From Sphaerisporangium sp040683095 (GTDB lineage: Bacteria > Actinomycetota > Actinomycetes > Streptosporangiales > Streptosporangiaceae), in the NCBI RefSeq assembly GCF_040683095.1, contig NZ_JBFBCI010000009.1:62001-126000 (forward strand): a stretch of 64,000 nt of DNA, written 5' to 3'. Below are positions 55,071 to 63,026 of this stretch, piece by piece. The notes under the pieces are model-generated. The model searched no databases and was not told the origin of the DNA. It saw only the letters and a program-made list of their open reading frames with translations. A program made the translations under genes and the position numbers. The stretch's first letter is position 1. Every line of letters begins with the position of its first letter.

Positions 55071-55532
55071 TCAGGCGTCCTCGCCGATGTCCTCGTTCCA
55101 CAGGGCGGGGTTGGCGGCGATGAAGGCGGTCATCAGCGCGGCGCACTCCTCGGAGTCCAGGACCAGCACCTCCACCCCGTGCGCGGCGAGCCACTCGTGC
55201 TGCCCGGCGAACGTGCGGCTCTCGCCGACGATCAGCCCGGTGATGCCGAACTGGCGGATCAACCCGCTGCAGTACCAGCACGGCGACAGGGTGGTGACCA
55301 TGGTGGTGCCTCGGTAGGTGCGCTGGCGGCCCGCGTCGCGGAAGGCCGCCGTCTCGCCGTGGACGGACGGGTCGCCGTCCTGCACGCGGCGGTTGCGCCC
55401 CCGGCCGAGCAGCCGGCCGTCGGAGGCGAACAGCGCGGCGCCGATCGGGATGCCGCCCTCGGCGTACCCCTTCCTGGCCTCCTCCAGTGCCACCCTCAGC
55501 ATCGCGTCCGGCTCGCCGGTCTCGGTCGTCAT
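55071..55532 (-). CDS. Cytosine/nucleoside deaminase-like zinc enzyme
   Basis: 153 residues with the deaminase zinc motifs HGETAAF (His ligand and catalytic Glu, about 58-64) and SPCWYCSGLI (two Cys ligands, about 83-92). Overall spacing and the HGE form resemble yeast-type cytosine deaminase rather than tRNA adenosine deaminase. The likely reaction is hydrolytic deamination of cytosine or a related base. ATG 55532 follows a GGGGAT stretch. It is monocistronic and leftward. Confidence 0.82.
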   Translation of the reverse strand: MTTETGEPDAMLRVALEEARKGYAEGGIPIGAALFASDGRLLGRGRNRRVQDGDPSVHGETAAFRDAGRQRTYRGTTMVTTLSPCWYCSGLIRQFGITGLIVGESRTFAGQHEWLAAHGVEVLVLDSEECAALMTAFIAANPALWNEDIGEDA

Positions 55533-55790
55533 GGCATCACTATCCCCCGTCCGACGCCGCCGGGCACCGGACCCCGGAGGCGTGTCCCGGGCGGGTCGCG
55601 CGCCGACTTTACGTTAAATGCTGCATCGCGCCGTCCATCCTTGAGCCCGGATATCGCGGTGGGCGAAGGTGGCGGAAACGGTCCCGCATGGGCGGGCGCC
55701 TCTGATCGGTCGTTTGGACGGGAGGAAAAGGTAAGGCGTATCTCGGATCGAATCCGGAGGGCGCGACGTGTCTCGACTCCACGTCCGGCG

Positions 55791-56081
55791 ATGAAGCGCG
55801 GGCGTCCGATCCTCGGGTGGCAGGAAGTGGACAGGCCGCTGCAACTTGCTGTCATCGGTGCGCATGGTCCCTGGGGGCGCGGTCCCACAGAGTTGTTCGT
55901 GGGAGTACCAATCGCCTCGGCGTCAGGGGGACCAGCGCATGACGAGATCGGCCCCGCGCCGCTGGTGACACCGCCGGCCGGGCCGCTCGCCCGCGGATCC
56001 CGACCTCGGCGGATCCCGCCTCTCCAGTCGTCGCGTGAGTACCGCGACGTCCGAGATCGCGATCAAGGAGGTGCGATGTGA
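55791..56081 (+). CDS. Small uncharacterised protein, first of a four-gene micro-operon
   Basis: 96 residues beginning MKRGRPILGWQEVDRPLQLA, then a Pro/Gly/Arg-rich second half. The domain is not recognised. No good binding site precedes ATG 55791. Its TGA overlaps the GTG of the next ORF (GTGA), and AAGGAGG lies inside its end, which is the main support. An 8-codon frame (55768-55794) with GGAGGG upstream ends ATGA on its start and could be a leader. Confidence 0.4.
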   Translation: MKRGRPILGWQEVDRPLQLAVIGAHGPWGRGPTELFVGVPIASASGGPAHDEIGPAPLVTPPAGPLARGSRPRRIPPLQSSREYRDVRDRDQGGAM

Positions 56082-56242
56082 CCCACCCATTCGCGTCACG
56101 CGAGGAGATCGAGCTGCGGGCTCCGGCGCGGGCGGGGATCGCCACCACAATCGCCGTCGATTCGCGGTTCATCGGACACAACCGGACTCAGCCAGGGCCA
56201 CGGCCCCCGTACGACGCGCACGGTGCCGAGTGGACGGGGTAA
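56078..56242 (+). CDS. Small uncharacterised protein with a strong ribosome binding site
   Basis: 54 residues, beginning MTHPFASREEIELRAPARAG and ending YDAHGAEWTG. GTG 56078 has AAGGAGG at 56065-56071, one of the best binding sites in this part of the window. It overlaps the previous ORF by 4 bp and ends 2 bp before the next start. No family is recognised. Confidence 0.55.
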   Translation: MTHPFASREEIELRAPARAGIATTIAVDSRFIGHNRTQPGPRPPYDAHGAEWTG

Positions 56243-56244
56243 CG

Positions 56245-56664
56245 GTGGCGAGCAGAGGCTGGGACATGTATCTGCACACCCTCGACCAGTACCTCACCCG
56301 CTTCCCCGGCCGGTTCGCGCTCGTCGTCTACACCCCGCCCCCGCGTTCCCCCGGGGAGGAACCGTTGTGGGCGGCGCTGGAGCGCGGCCTCGGGCTGAAC
56401 GGCCCGGTCGTCCGGGGAGACCGCGTGCGGCTCACCCCGGAGGGGTTCGGCGCGATCGAGGGGGTCGCCGACTACGTGGCGCCGCACTTCCTGGGCGTGC
56501 GCACCGGTGACGGGCTCTACAGGTTCATCGAGGGCTCCAAGGCGACGATCGTGATCGGTCACCACATCTTCTCTGACGACATCGACCCCGCGGACAACGA
56601 GCGGGCATGGCTGGACTGGCTCGCCGGCGTGTTCGGCCATGGGGATCCACATGACGAGCGCTGA
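56245..56664 (+). CDS. Uncharacterised 139-residue protein
   Basis: It begins MASRGWDMYLHTLDQYLTRF, with a middle segment EPLWAALERGLGLNGPVVRG and a C-terminal helix ERAWLDWLAGVFGHG. It has a mixed alpha/beta appearance, with no signal or membrane helix. GTG 56245 is 2 bp after the previous stop; ATG 56266 (after GAGGCTGG) is an alternative. It overlaps the next ORF. No family is recognised. Confidence 0.6.
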   Translation: MASRGWDMYLHTLDQYLTRFPGRFALVVYTPPPRSPGEEPLWAALERGLGLNGPVVRGDRVRLTPEGFGAIEGVADYVAPHFLGVRTGDGLYRFIEGSKATIVIGHHIFSDDIDPADNERAWLDWLAGVFGHGDPHDER

Positions 56665-56914
56665 TGCCGATACGAGTGCCCAACCCAAGGACCCGGCCGC
56701 CGGCGAGGGCGGCCCGGTCCGCGGGGGCGGCACGACCGAGGACGGGATGGACGACGTGATCGATATGGGGACGACCACCGGGGGAGCCGTGCCCGCCACG
56801 GCGGACCCGGAGCACACCGGGCACGGTACCGGCGATGCCGGGACGCAGGACGCCGGGCCGGAGCGTCAGGAGTCGGGCCGGTCGTTCCTCCTGGGGCTCG
56901 CCTGGTGGCCATGA
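56651..56914 (+). CDS. Acidic, disordered 87-residue protein
   Basis: It begins MTSADADTSAQPKDPAAGEG and is Gly/Asp/Glu/Thr-rich throughout, with a short hydrophobic end SFLLGLAWWP. ATG 56651 follows GGGGA and overlaps the previous gene by 14 bases; ATG 56639 is an alternative. It looks intrinsically disordered. The terminal hydrophobic decapeptide could be a docking or membrane-touching tail (inference). Confidence 0.5.
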   Translation: MTSADADTSAQPKDPAAGEGGPVRGGGTTEDGMDDVIDMGTTTGGAVPATADPEHTGHGTGDAGTQDAGPERQESGRSFLLGLAWWP

Positions 56915-57070
56915 TGCACGCGATCCCGCGCCGCCGTGACATGCGTGGCATGACCGCGGCGGCCTAGCGACCCCGGCGTGCCGGTACCCGTTGGTGCGGC
57001 GGGTGTCGGCACGCCGGCCAGGGTCGCCGAGCAGCCGAGCAGTCGGGGGGCCGAGCAACCGGGGGGCGGC

Positions 57071-58402
57071 TCAGCCGGCCGGCATGGCCTCGCGCGCCGG
57101 GTCGGCCTCCGCCCGGGGCACGACCCGCCGCCGTACCACCAGCCCGAGCGTCGCGACCAGCAGCCCGGCGACGCCGGCCACGACGAACGGCCCCGCGGGC
57201 CGCCAGGTGTCGTACAGCACGCCCCCGAGCGCAGAAATGATCATGATGCCCGCGGCCCCGCACAGCGTGTGCACGCCGAAGGCCGCCCCGCGTACCTCCG
57301 CCGGCACCTGCTGGGCCAGCAGCGGGCCCGCGGTGGTGATGCCCGCGATCTCGCCGACGCCGATGAGCACCGCCACGAGCATCATGCCGCCGCCGAGCGG
57401 GTCCTCGACCAGCAGCGTCGACAGATACGCCACCGCCGCGAGGGCCTGGGCGAGGACGACGAGGTTCTGGCGGGGCATCCGGTCGCCCAGCCAGCCGAAC
57501 ACCGGGGCGCAGAGCAGCGCGACGGTCTGGGAGACGCCGACGACGGCCCCCGCCTTGGCCAGCGCCTCCGCGCTGGTCATCCCGCGTTCCGAGGTCGCGT
57601 AGTCGGAGATCCACAGCGTCATGAAGCTGACGACGATGGCGAGGTCGGCGCGCGCGACGAACGAGGCCGCGTACGACAGCGCCACGCCGGGGTCGCGCGC
57701 GAGTGCGACGCCCTCGCGTACCAGGCGGGGGAGCGGGGTGCGCTCGGCCGTCTCGCTCACCTTCACGGAGGAGAGCGTGAGCCAGAGCAGCCCGGCGACG
57801 AGCAGGATGCCGGCGGCGATGAGCAGGAACGCCAGCCGGGTCGCCGCGACCGGGGACAGGCCGCTTCCCTCCAGAGTCCGCGGCAGCTTGACGAGCACCA
57901 GCACGGCGATCACGGCGCCCACGCCGCTGAAGACGCCGGTGAGCCCGTAGGACTTGCCGCGCGATCGGGTGCGGACGTAGTCGATCGCGATGGTCGAGAG
58001 CATCGCGTTGAGCGCCGCCACGCCGAGGCCGAACACCACGCGCAGCGCGATCAGCACGGCGGTGTTCCCCGCGAACGGGAACAGGGCCGTGCCCGCGGCG
58101 CACAGCAGCATCCCGGCTATCACGATGAGCCGCCGCCCGAAGCGGTCGGCGAGCGCGCCGTACCAGGCCAGGCTGAGGATCATCGCGAGTTCCGCGGCGA
58201 AGCCGAGCACCCCCACGGTGGTGCCCTGGGAGGACTCGGGCACGCCGAGGATCGTGGTGAGGATGTGCGGCTGGGCAGACGGGAGGAAGGAGATGACCGC
58301 GGTGCTCACCGTCGCCATGGACAGCAGCGCCCACATGTTGCCCTTGGTGATGCCGTCGGCGAGTTGTGCGCCCAGCACACGGCGCGTGGGGGGTGCGGCC
58401 AT
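57071..58402 (-). CDS. MFS transporter, drug/metabolite efflux type
   Basis: 443 residues with about 12 transmembrane helices. The MFS motif A in loop 2-3 reads WYGALADRFGRR and is partly repeated in the second half as GWLGDRMPRQ. Other conserved stretches are RVVFGLGVAALNAM and DYVRTRSRGKSYG. The short cytosolic tail is Arg/Glu-rich. It is monocistronic, leftward and divergent from the second Methyltransf_19 gene. The substrate is unknown. Confidence 0.87.
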   Translation of the reverse strand: MAAPPTRRVLGAQLADGITKGNMWALLSMATVSTAVISFLPSAQPHILTTILGVPESSQGTTVGVLGFAAELAMILSLAWYGALADRFGRRLIVIAGMLLCAAGTALFPFAGNTAVLIALRVVFGLGVAALNAMLSTIAIDYVRTRSRGKSYGLTGVFSGVGAVIAVLVLVKLPRTLEGSGLSPVAATRLAFLLIAAGILLVAGLLWLTLSSVKVSETAERTPLPRLVREGVALARDPGVALSYAASFVARADLAIVVSFMTLWISDYATSERGMTSAEALAKAGAVVGVSQTVALLCAPVFGWLGDRMPRQNLVVLAQALAAVAYLSTLLVEDPLGGGMMLVAVLIGVGEIAGITTAGPLLAQQVPAEVRGAAFGVHTLCGAAGIMIISALGGVLYDTWRPAGPFVVAGVAGLLVATLGLVVRRRVVPRAEADPAREAMPAG

Positions 58403-58504
58403 GGGAAGATCATGGCACCGTGTCGTGGCTTTTATCTACATACACGGACATTCAAGGCGGCTTGTTAAGATCCCCCCTGTGAAGCGGACCTGTGGAGGCC
58501 AGTG

Positions 58505-59311
58505 ATGAACCCGGCGCAGTTCGGCAAAGGTTTCGACCCAAATGTCCCGAACGCGGCGCGTATGTACGATTACTGGCTGGGCGGTAAGGACAACTTGCCC
58601 GCCGACCGGGAAGCCGCCGAGAAGGTGCTGAAGTTCGTCCCGGAGATTCCCGTCGGCATCCGCGAGAACCGGGCGTTCCTCATCCGGGCCGTGCGCTTCC
58701 TCGCCGAACAGGGCGTCCGCCAGTTCCTCGACATCGGCGCCGGCCTGCCGACGCAGCGCAACGTGCACCAGGTGGCCGCCGAGTACGCCCCCGGCGCGCG
58801 CACGGTGTACGTCGACAACGACCCGCAGGTGCTCGTCCACGCCCGCGCCCTGCTGCAGGACAGCCCCCAGGTGCTGGTGGTCGAGGGCGACCTGCGCCGC
58901 CCGATGGAGATCATGGGCGACCCCCAGGTGCGCGAGCACCTCGACTTCGACCAGCCCATCGCCGTGCTCATGCTGGCCATCGTCCACTTCATCGAGGACT
59001 CCGACGACCCGGCCGGCATCATCGCGAAGATCCGTGGCGAGCTTCCCCCGGGCAGCTACATGGCCATCTCCCACGTCGCGATCGACGAGCGCCCGCAGTC
59101 GGCCGCCGGCGTGGAGCGCGTCTACAACGGCGCCTCCGCGCAGTTCGTCGCCCGGAGGTCCCGCGAGATCGAGCCGTTCTACGACGGGCTCGACCTGGTC
59201 GAGCCGGGCCTGGTGAACCTGCACCAGTGGCGCTCGGACATCCCCGTGACCGCACCCGCGCTGGAGAAGGTCTCCGCGTACTTCCTGTGCGGGGTCGGGC
59301 GGGTCCTTTGA
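58505..59311 (+). CDS. SAM-dependent methyltransferase, Methyltransf_19 (DUF574) paralog
   Basis: 268 residues. It shows NAARMYDYWLGGKDNLPADRE, SAM loop FLDIGAGLPT, TVYVDNDPQVLVHA and DLVEPGLVNLHQWRSD, clearly homologous to the 49.5 kb gene along its whole length. ATG 58505 is 7 bases after GGAGG; GTG 58502 is possible. A perfect hairpin follows. Confidence 0.9.
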   Translation: MNPAQFGKGFDPNVPNAARMYDYWLGGKDNLPADREAAEKVLKFVPEIPVGIRENRAFLIRAVRFLAEQGVRQFLDIGAGLPTQRNVHQVAAEYAPGARTVYVDNDPQVLVHARALLQDSPQVLVVEGDLRRPMEIMGDPQVREHLDFDQPIAVLMLAIVHFIEDSDDPAGIIAKIRGELPPGSYMAISHVAIDERPQSAAGVERVYNGASAQFVARRSREIEPFYDGLDLVEPGLVNLHQWRSDIPVTAPALEKVSAYFLCGVGRVL

Positions 59312-59449
59312 CGTGCTCTTCGGTATGAATGCCGAAGATTCAGCCCGTGCCGCACCAATGCGGCTTCCTGCTTCACCGGCCCGCGCCACCGAAATGGTCT
59401 TACCGGGTCTCCACAGGCTTCCGCCCATGGCGTCCCGCGGGCCCGGCGA

Positions 59450-59481
59450 TCCGGTCCTGCCGTGGCGGTGGCAGGACCGGA
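59450..59481. terminator. Hairpin between converging methyltransferase and LPMO genes
   Basis: Perfect 12-bp arms TCCGGTCCTGCC and GGCAGGACCGGA with an 8-base loop. Confidence 0.8.
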
Positions 59482-59525
59482 CGTCTCGGGCCGCCGGCGC
59501 GGGCGGGCCGGCCGGCGGCGACGGG

Positions 59526-60035
59526 TCAGCTGATCTGCAGGTCGACGCAGGAGTAGAAGGCGTTCGCGGTGTCGGCGATGTTCCAGATCGCCAGGAGTTT
59601 CTGCCGGCCGGTCGCGCTGCCGAGGTTCACGGTGTGCGACACGGTGGCGCCGGGCTGGCGGCCGCCGTCGTTGAACAGCGCGACGCGGGTGCCGCCGATG
59701 TAGTACTCCCACGTGCTGGTGGCGTGGCGGGCGGTGAGCACCCAGTTGAAGGTGACGGTCTTGCCGACGCGGGTGACGGGCCAGGGCTTGCTCTCGTCGC
59801 TGAGCTGCGCGAAGCGGCCGACGTTGCCGTGGCAGTTGCGCAGGCCCTTCGGCCCTTCGACGCTCTGCGGCTCCCAGATGATTTCGCCGCAGTTGGGCAC
59901 CTTGCCCTGCGCGCAGTTGGCCTGACGGCTCGGCGGCGAGGAGATGTAGCCGTGCGCGTAGGCGGGTGTGGTGACGAACACCGTGACGCCGATGGCCATC
60001 ACCAGGGCGGAGAGGAGAGTGATCGCTCTTCGCAT
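59526..60035 (-). CDS. Secreted AA10 lytic polysaccharide monooxygenase (chitin/cellulose active)
   Basis: 169 residues. The signal peptide ends at PAYA, exposing His as mature residue 1 (HGYISSPPSRQANC), the first ligand of the copper histidine brace. The second His is in TARHATSTWEYYI. Paired Cys (NCGEI, NCHGN, SCVDL) fit the AA10 disulfides. It is a single-domain enzyme with no carbohydrate-binding module. It oxidatively cleaves chitin or cellulose outside the cell. A palindrome lies 34 bases upstream of the start. Confidence 0.92.
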   Translation of the reverse strand: MRRAITLLSALVMAIGVTVFVTTPAYAHGYISSPPSRQANCAQGKVPNCGEIIWEPQSVEGPKGLRNCHGNVGRFAQLSDESKPWPVTRVGKTVTFNWVLTARHATSTWEYYIGGTRVALFNDGGRQPGATVSHTVNLGSATGRQKLLAIWNIADTANAFYSCVDLQIS

Positions 60036-60069
60036 GTCTTCTCCTTACGCTGGGGGACCTCCAAGTCTG

Positions 60070-60084
60070 TAGGAAACTTTCCTA
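60070..60084. promoter_or_regulatory. Palindrome upstream of the LPMO gene
   Basis: TAGGAAACTTTCCTA is a perfect 7-bp inverted repeat about one central base. Its GAAAnTTTC core is the form reported for regulators of polysaccharide-degrading genes in actinobacteria. It is a probable operator. Confidence 0.6.
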
Positions 60085-60284
60085 AGGGTAAAAGTACTGG
60101 TGACGAGACATTCACTCGCCTGTCAGGGGGTTCGGGGCCGGCGTGATCGCCGGGAGCGTTTGGAACGATCCCGGCCCCGGCGGCGCCGAGCGTCGCCGGT
60201 GTCGCCAGGAAGATCCGTCTACGGAGATGTGTCCGGAAAGTCATCCATTGACAGTGAATGGGGTCACACGCGAGAGTCCGTGGA

Positions 60285-60302
60285 CAACTGACCGGTCAGT
60301 TG
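60285..60302. promoter_or_regulatory. 18-bp palindrome, candidate TetR operator
   Basis: CAACTGACCGGTCAGTTG is perfectly symmetric and precedes the CoA-ligase fragment. It shares TGACC/GGTCA half-sites with the site at 61487-61502. Confidence 0.65.
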
Positions 60303-60317
60303 ACCATTCCGCGCCGG

Positions 60318-60482
60318 GAGTCTGCGGACGGCCCCGCCGAGGTCGTCGCGGCGCTGTCCCGGCTGGTCGCCGAGCGGCCTGATGTCCTGGAGTGCGAGGT
60401 CAACCCGCTGCGCGCCGCGCCGGGCGGTGTGCTGGCCGTGGACGCGTTCGCGGTCGTCGCGCCCGCGCGTCAGGACGGCTGA
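60318..60482 (+). pseudogene. C-terminal fragment of an ADP-forming acyl-CoA synthetase
   Basis: About 55 residues read AEVVAALSRLVAERPDVLEC then EVNPLRAAPGGVLAVDAFAV, which is the end of the ATP-grasp part of acetate/acyl-CoA synthetases (ADP-forming), normally about 700 residues. The N-terminal 90 percent is absent. The frame opens with no start signal until far upstream. It ends 3 bp from the convergent TetR gene. A palindromic operator remains 16 bases before the homology. Confidence 0.65.
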
Positions 60483-60485
60483 GTC

Positions 60486-61091
60486 TCAGGCCAGGGCCCT
60501 GACGATGAGGTCGGCCACCATCTCGGGGTCGATGTGGTGCCCGGTCAGCAGGCACAGGCTCTCCTGGTAGAGCAGGACGGCGGCGAAGGTGGCGGCCGCG
60601 GCCTCCAGACGGGCGGCGTCGCCCCGGCCGCCGGGAAGCGTGAGCTCCAGGACGAAGCTGGCGCGGCGGATTATCTCGGCGTTGAGGTGGCGCAGCCGCT
60701 CGCGCACCGAACCGTGGGTGTCGGCCTCGCGGAACAGGATGCGCCGCATGGCCGGCGAGGCGCGCAGGGGCACGCGCCTCGCGAGCCTGGCCAGCGCGCC
60801 CGCCGGGTCGGCGGGGACCTCCTCGACGGGCTCGTCGCCCATGTCGTCGATGCCCGTGCGCTCCCCGACGAGCGTGACCAGTACGTCGATCTTGCGCGGG
60901 AAGTAGTGGAAGACCAGCCCCTTGGGCACGTCGGCGCGTTTGGCGATCTCCGCCGTCGCGGTGGCGTCGTAGCCTCCGCCGGCGAACAGCTCCTCGGCGG
61001 CGTCCAATATGCGGGTGCGGGCGTCCGGCCATGTTTCGCCGATCCCGGACCGCCGCCGGGCGGCCCGGGACCACATGACCGATTTGATCAC
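60486..61091 (-). CDS. TetR-family regulator
   Basis: 201 residues: DNA-binding helices DARTRILDAAEELFAGGGYD and IAKRADVPKGLVFHYFPRK, then an alpha-helical ligand domain. GTG 61091 overlaps the SPW-protein stop as GTGA; ATG 61076 is an alternative. It is the second gene of a leftward operon. Palindromes with TGACC half-sites at 61487 and 60285 are probable operators, implying autoregulation plus control of the now-truncated CoA ligase. Confidence 0.87.
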   Translation of the reverse strand: MIKSVMWSRAARRRSGIGETWPDARTRILDAAEELFAGGGYDATATAEIAKRADVPKGLVFHYFPRKIDVLVTLVGERTGIDDMGDEPVEEVPADPAGALARLARRVPLRASPAMRRILFREADTHGSVRERLRHLNAEIIRRASFVLELTLPGGRGDAARLEAAAATFAAVLLYQESLCLLTGHHIDPEMVADLIVRALA

Positions 61092-61435
61092 GCGTTCGTC
61101 AGAACGCGGCCGCGAGTCTGAAGGGCCGTCCACAGCCCGACGATAACCGTCACGCCCCCGGCGATCCACGCCGTCCAGGCGGCGGCGCCGTCGCCGTCGA
61201 AGCCGAACGCCCACGGGGAGAGGACGAGCAGCGCCCCGAACGCCGCCGTGACCCAGGAGCTCGCGCCGCCCGCCCCGAGGAGCGCCCAGAGCGCGGACAC
61301 GAGCAGGAGGCCGCCGAGCAGCAGCAGCGGCTGGCCGGCGGCCTTCGAGCCGTCCGCCCAGAAGAACGGCGCGAGTACCGTCACCACGCCTGCGAGGAAC
61401 GCGACGACGTCGGCCCACGATTTGGAGAGGTCCAT
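61088..61435 (-). CDS. SPW-repeat membrane protein
   Basis: 115 residues with four hydrophobic helices and the SPW motif (LSPWAFGF, about 72-79), preceded by a weaker APFFWAD copy. SPW-repeat proteins are small integral membrane proteins of unknown function, common in actinobacteria. It is the first gene of the operon with the TetR regulator, to which it is coupled by GTGA. Confidence 0.82.
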   Translation of the reverse strand: MDLSKSWADVVAFLAGVVTVLAPFFWADGSKAAGQPLLLLGGLLLVSALWALLGAGGASSWVTAAFGALLVLSPWAFGFDGDGAAAWTAWIAGGVTVIVGLWTALQTRGRVLTNA

Positions 61436-61486
61436 CCTTGCCTCCGGGATGAGAGAGGTGTCGTGGTTCTTCGACGGTCACGCTGA

Positions 61487-61502
61487 TTGACCGCCCGGTC
61501 AA
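61487..61502. promoter_or_regulatory. Candidate TetR operator upstream of the SPW-TetR operon
   Basis: TTGACCGCCCGGTCAA is two perfect 7-bp arms with a 2-base centre, 52 bases upstream of the SPW gene. This is a typical TetR-type site. Confidence 0.7.
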
Positions 61503-61602
61503 CACTCCGGAACGCCACTAACCGCTCACCTTGCGCGTTTGTGAGGGTGTTTCTCCCGGTTAGCGGACGGCTGCCGGGTGCCGGGTCGCCCGGGAACGGC
61601 AA

Positions 61603-61643
61603 GGCGCCCGCCGCACCGGGTCACGGCCGGTGCGGCGGGCGCC
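61603..61643. terminator. Very strong hairpin in the sigma-SPW intergenic region
   Basis: Perfect 17-bp arms (61603-61619 and 61627-61643) with a 7-base loop. It is probably the terminator of the leftward sigma factor gene, 285 bases beyond its stop. Apart from this hairpin and the TetR operator, the region 61436-61928 shows no gene. Confidence 0.7.
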
Positions 61644-61928
61644 GTCAACGGGCCTCGCGCCGGGCGGTCGTCGGCGGGCGGCCGCGCGGGGCGGGCGGGG
61701 TCGGCGACTACGGGCGCCGGGGCGCCCGTTCGTGCCTTCCGGCCTTAGTACGGCGCGCGGGGGGAGAAAGGTTCAATCCGTGAACCGGTAAAAGTACACA
61801 GTAAGAAACGTGGCCCGCGCCGGAGCCGGCCGTTAAAATGCCAGGTCAGGTACCCAGCGTGAGCGAAGCGGTTCCGTCCGTGGCGGTCCCCGCACGTGGG
61901 CGCCCGCAGGGCCGTGCCGGGTCCGGTG

Positions 61929-62552
61929 TCAGGCGGTCAGGCCTCGTTCCTCCAGCGCGGCGCGCAGCGCGCGGAGGGCGTAGTACACCCGCGACTTCGC
62001 CGTGCCGAGCGGGATGCCGAGCACCGCGGCGGCCTCGTTCGCCGACCGGTCCCGCAGGATCGTCTCGTCGAGGATCTCCCGGTGGGCGCGTGACAGGGAC
62101 TTCAGCGCCTCCGAGACGACCACCTGCCGCAGCAGGTCGTCGGTGCGGTCGGGCTCCGGCGCGTGGTCAAGGGGCAGGTCGCCCGCCTCGCGCGGCCGCG
62201 CGTCCCTGCGGCGCGTGTCGTCGATCACGATGCGCCGGGCGACGGTCGCCAGCCACGGCATCAGCGACGACGCCCCGGACTCCAGCCCCGCCGCGCTGCG
62301 CCAGGCCCTGATCATGGTCTCCTGGACGACGTCCTCGGCCCACTGCAGATCGCCGCCGGTCAGCCGCACCGTGAACGCGAGCAGCGGCCGGTGGTAGATG
62401 CGGTACAGCTCGGAGACGATCGCCTCGTCCTCCGGCTGCCGCGGACGCGCGCGGCGGAACAGGCCCCGCCGCCCGCGCGGGCTGTGGAAGGCGTCCACCA
62501 TGGATGCGGCTCCCGGGGTCGGCCGTCGGCGAGTACGGATGCCTTCCCGCAT
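61929..62552 (-). CDS. ECF-type RNA polymerase sigma factor
   Basis: 207 residues. Region 2: ELYRIYHRPLLAFTVRLTGG and AEDVVQETMIRAWR. Region 4: LSRAHREILDETILRDRSAN then AAAVLGIPLGTAKSRVYYAL. It resembles the SigK/SigL-like ECF group. ATG 62552 is 6 bases after GGAGG; ATG 62555 and 62501 are alternatives. No anti-sigma gene is adjacent on either side. A 12-bp palindrome lies about 70 bases upstream. Confidence 0.9.
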   Translation of the reverse strand: MREGIRTRRRPTPGAASMVDAFHSPRGRRGLFRRARPRQPEDEAIVSELYRIYHRPLLAFTVRLTGGDLQWAEDVVQETMIRAWRSAAGLESGASSLMPWLATVARRIVIDDTRRRDARPREAGDLPLDHAPEPDRTDDLLRQVVVSEALKSLSRAHREILDETILRDRSANEAAAVLGIPLGTAKSRVYYALRALRAALEERGLTA

Positions 62553-63026
62553 CATCTCCCTCCGCCGTGCGGCCGCGCGAGAGTTGAGAGCCGAGACTCC
62601 GGTTCGAACCGCCGCAAGTAGTGAAATTTCACGCTAGAGGCCCTGATTTCGCTACGGTTGTCGGCCTGCGGCCGGGTTCCGCGGGAAAGCCCGCGTGTCC
62701 GCGTGGCGGCGGGCACGACACCCGTCCGCCGTGGCACGCGGACGGCGGACGATCTTGGTACAGGCCGTGAGGAACCCGCCCGGGACGGGGGACGCCCTCC
62801 GGCGCACGAGTGGTACAGGAAGGGGCCGGGACACCCCCGCCACCTGACAGGCCACGCGCGGCCGCGTCCGGCCCGTCCCGCGCCGCTCGGCGCACCATTC
62901 ACCGCAGATGGCGTAATTTCCGGCGTTGCCATTAATGCGGATAATTGCCGACCTATGTCGCGACTATTGCTTTTCTGAAACGGGTGGTTAACGTGGATTC
63001 AGATACCTGCGGAGAAAGGAGTAATG
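62553..63026. other. Intergenic region between sigma factor and lanthipeptide genes
   Basis: It contains the divergent promoters. A perfect palindrome GTGAAATTTCAC lies at 62621-62632. An AT-richer island at 62910-62975 before the precursor gene is the likely promoter zone. I see no gene in it. Confidence 0.45.

Noticed and set aside
61838..62311. Plus-strand frame over the sigma factor gene
   Set aside because: Pro/Arg/Ser-rich shadow; the minus strand has regions 2 and 4 of an ECF sigma factor.
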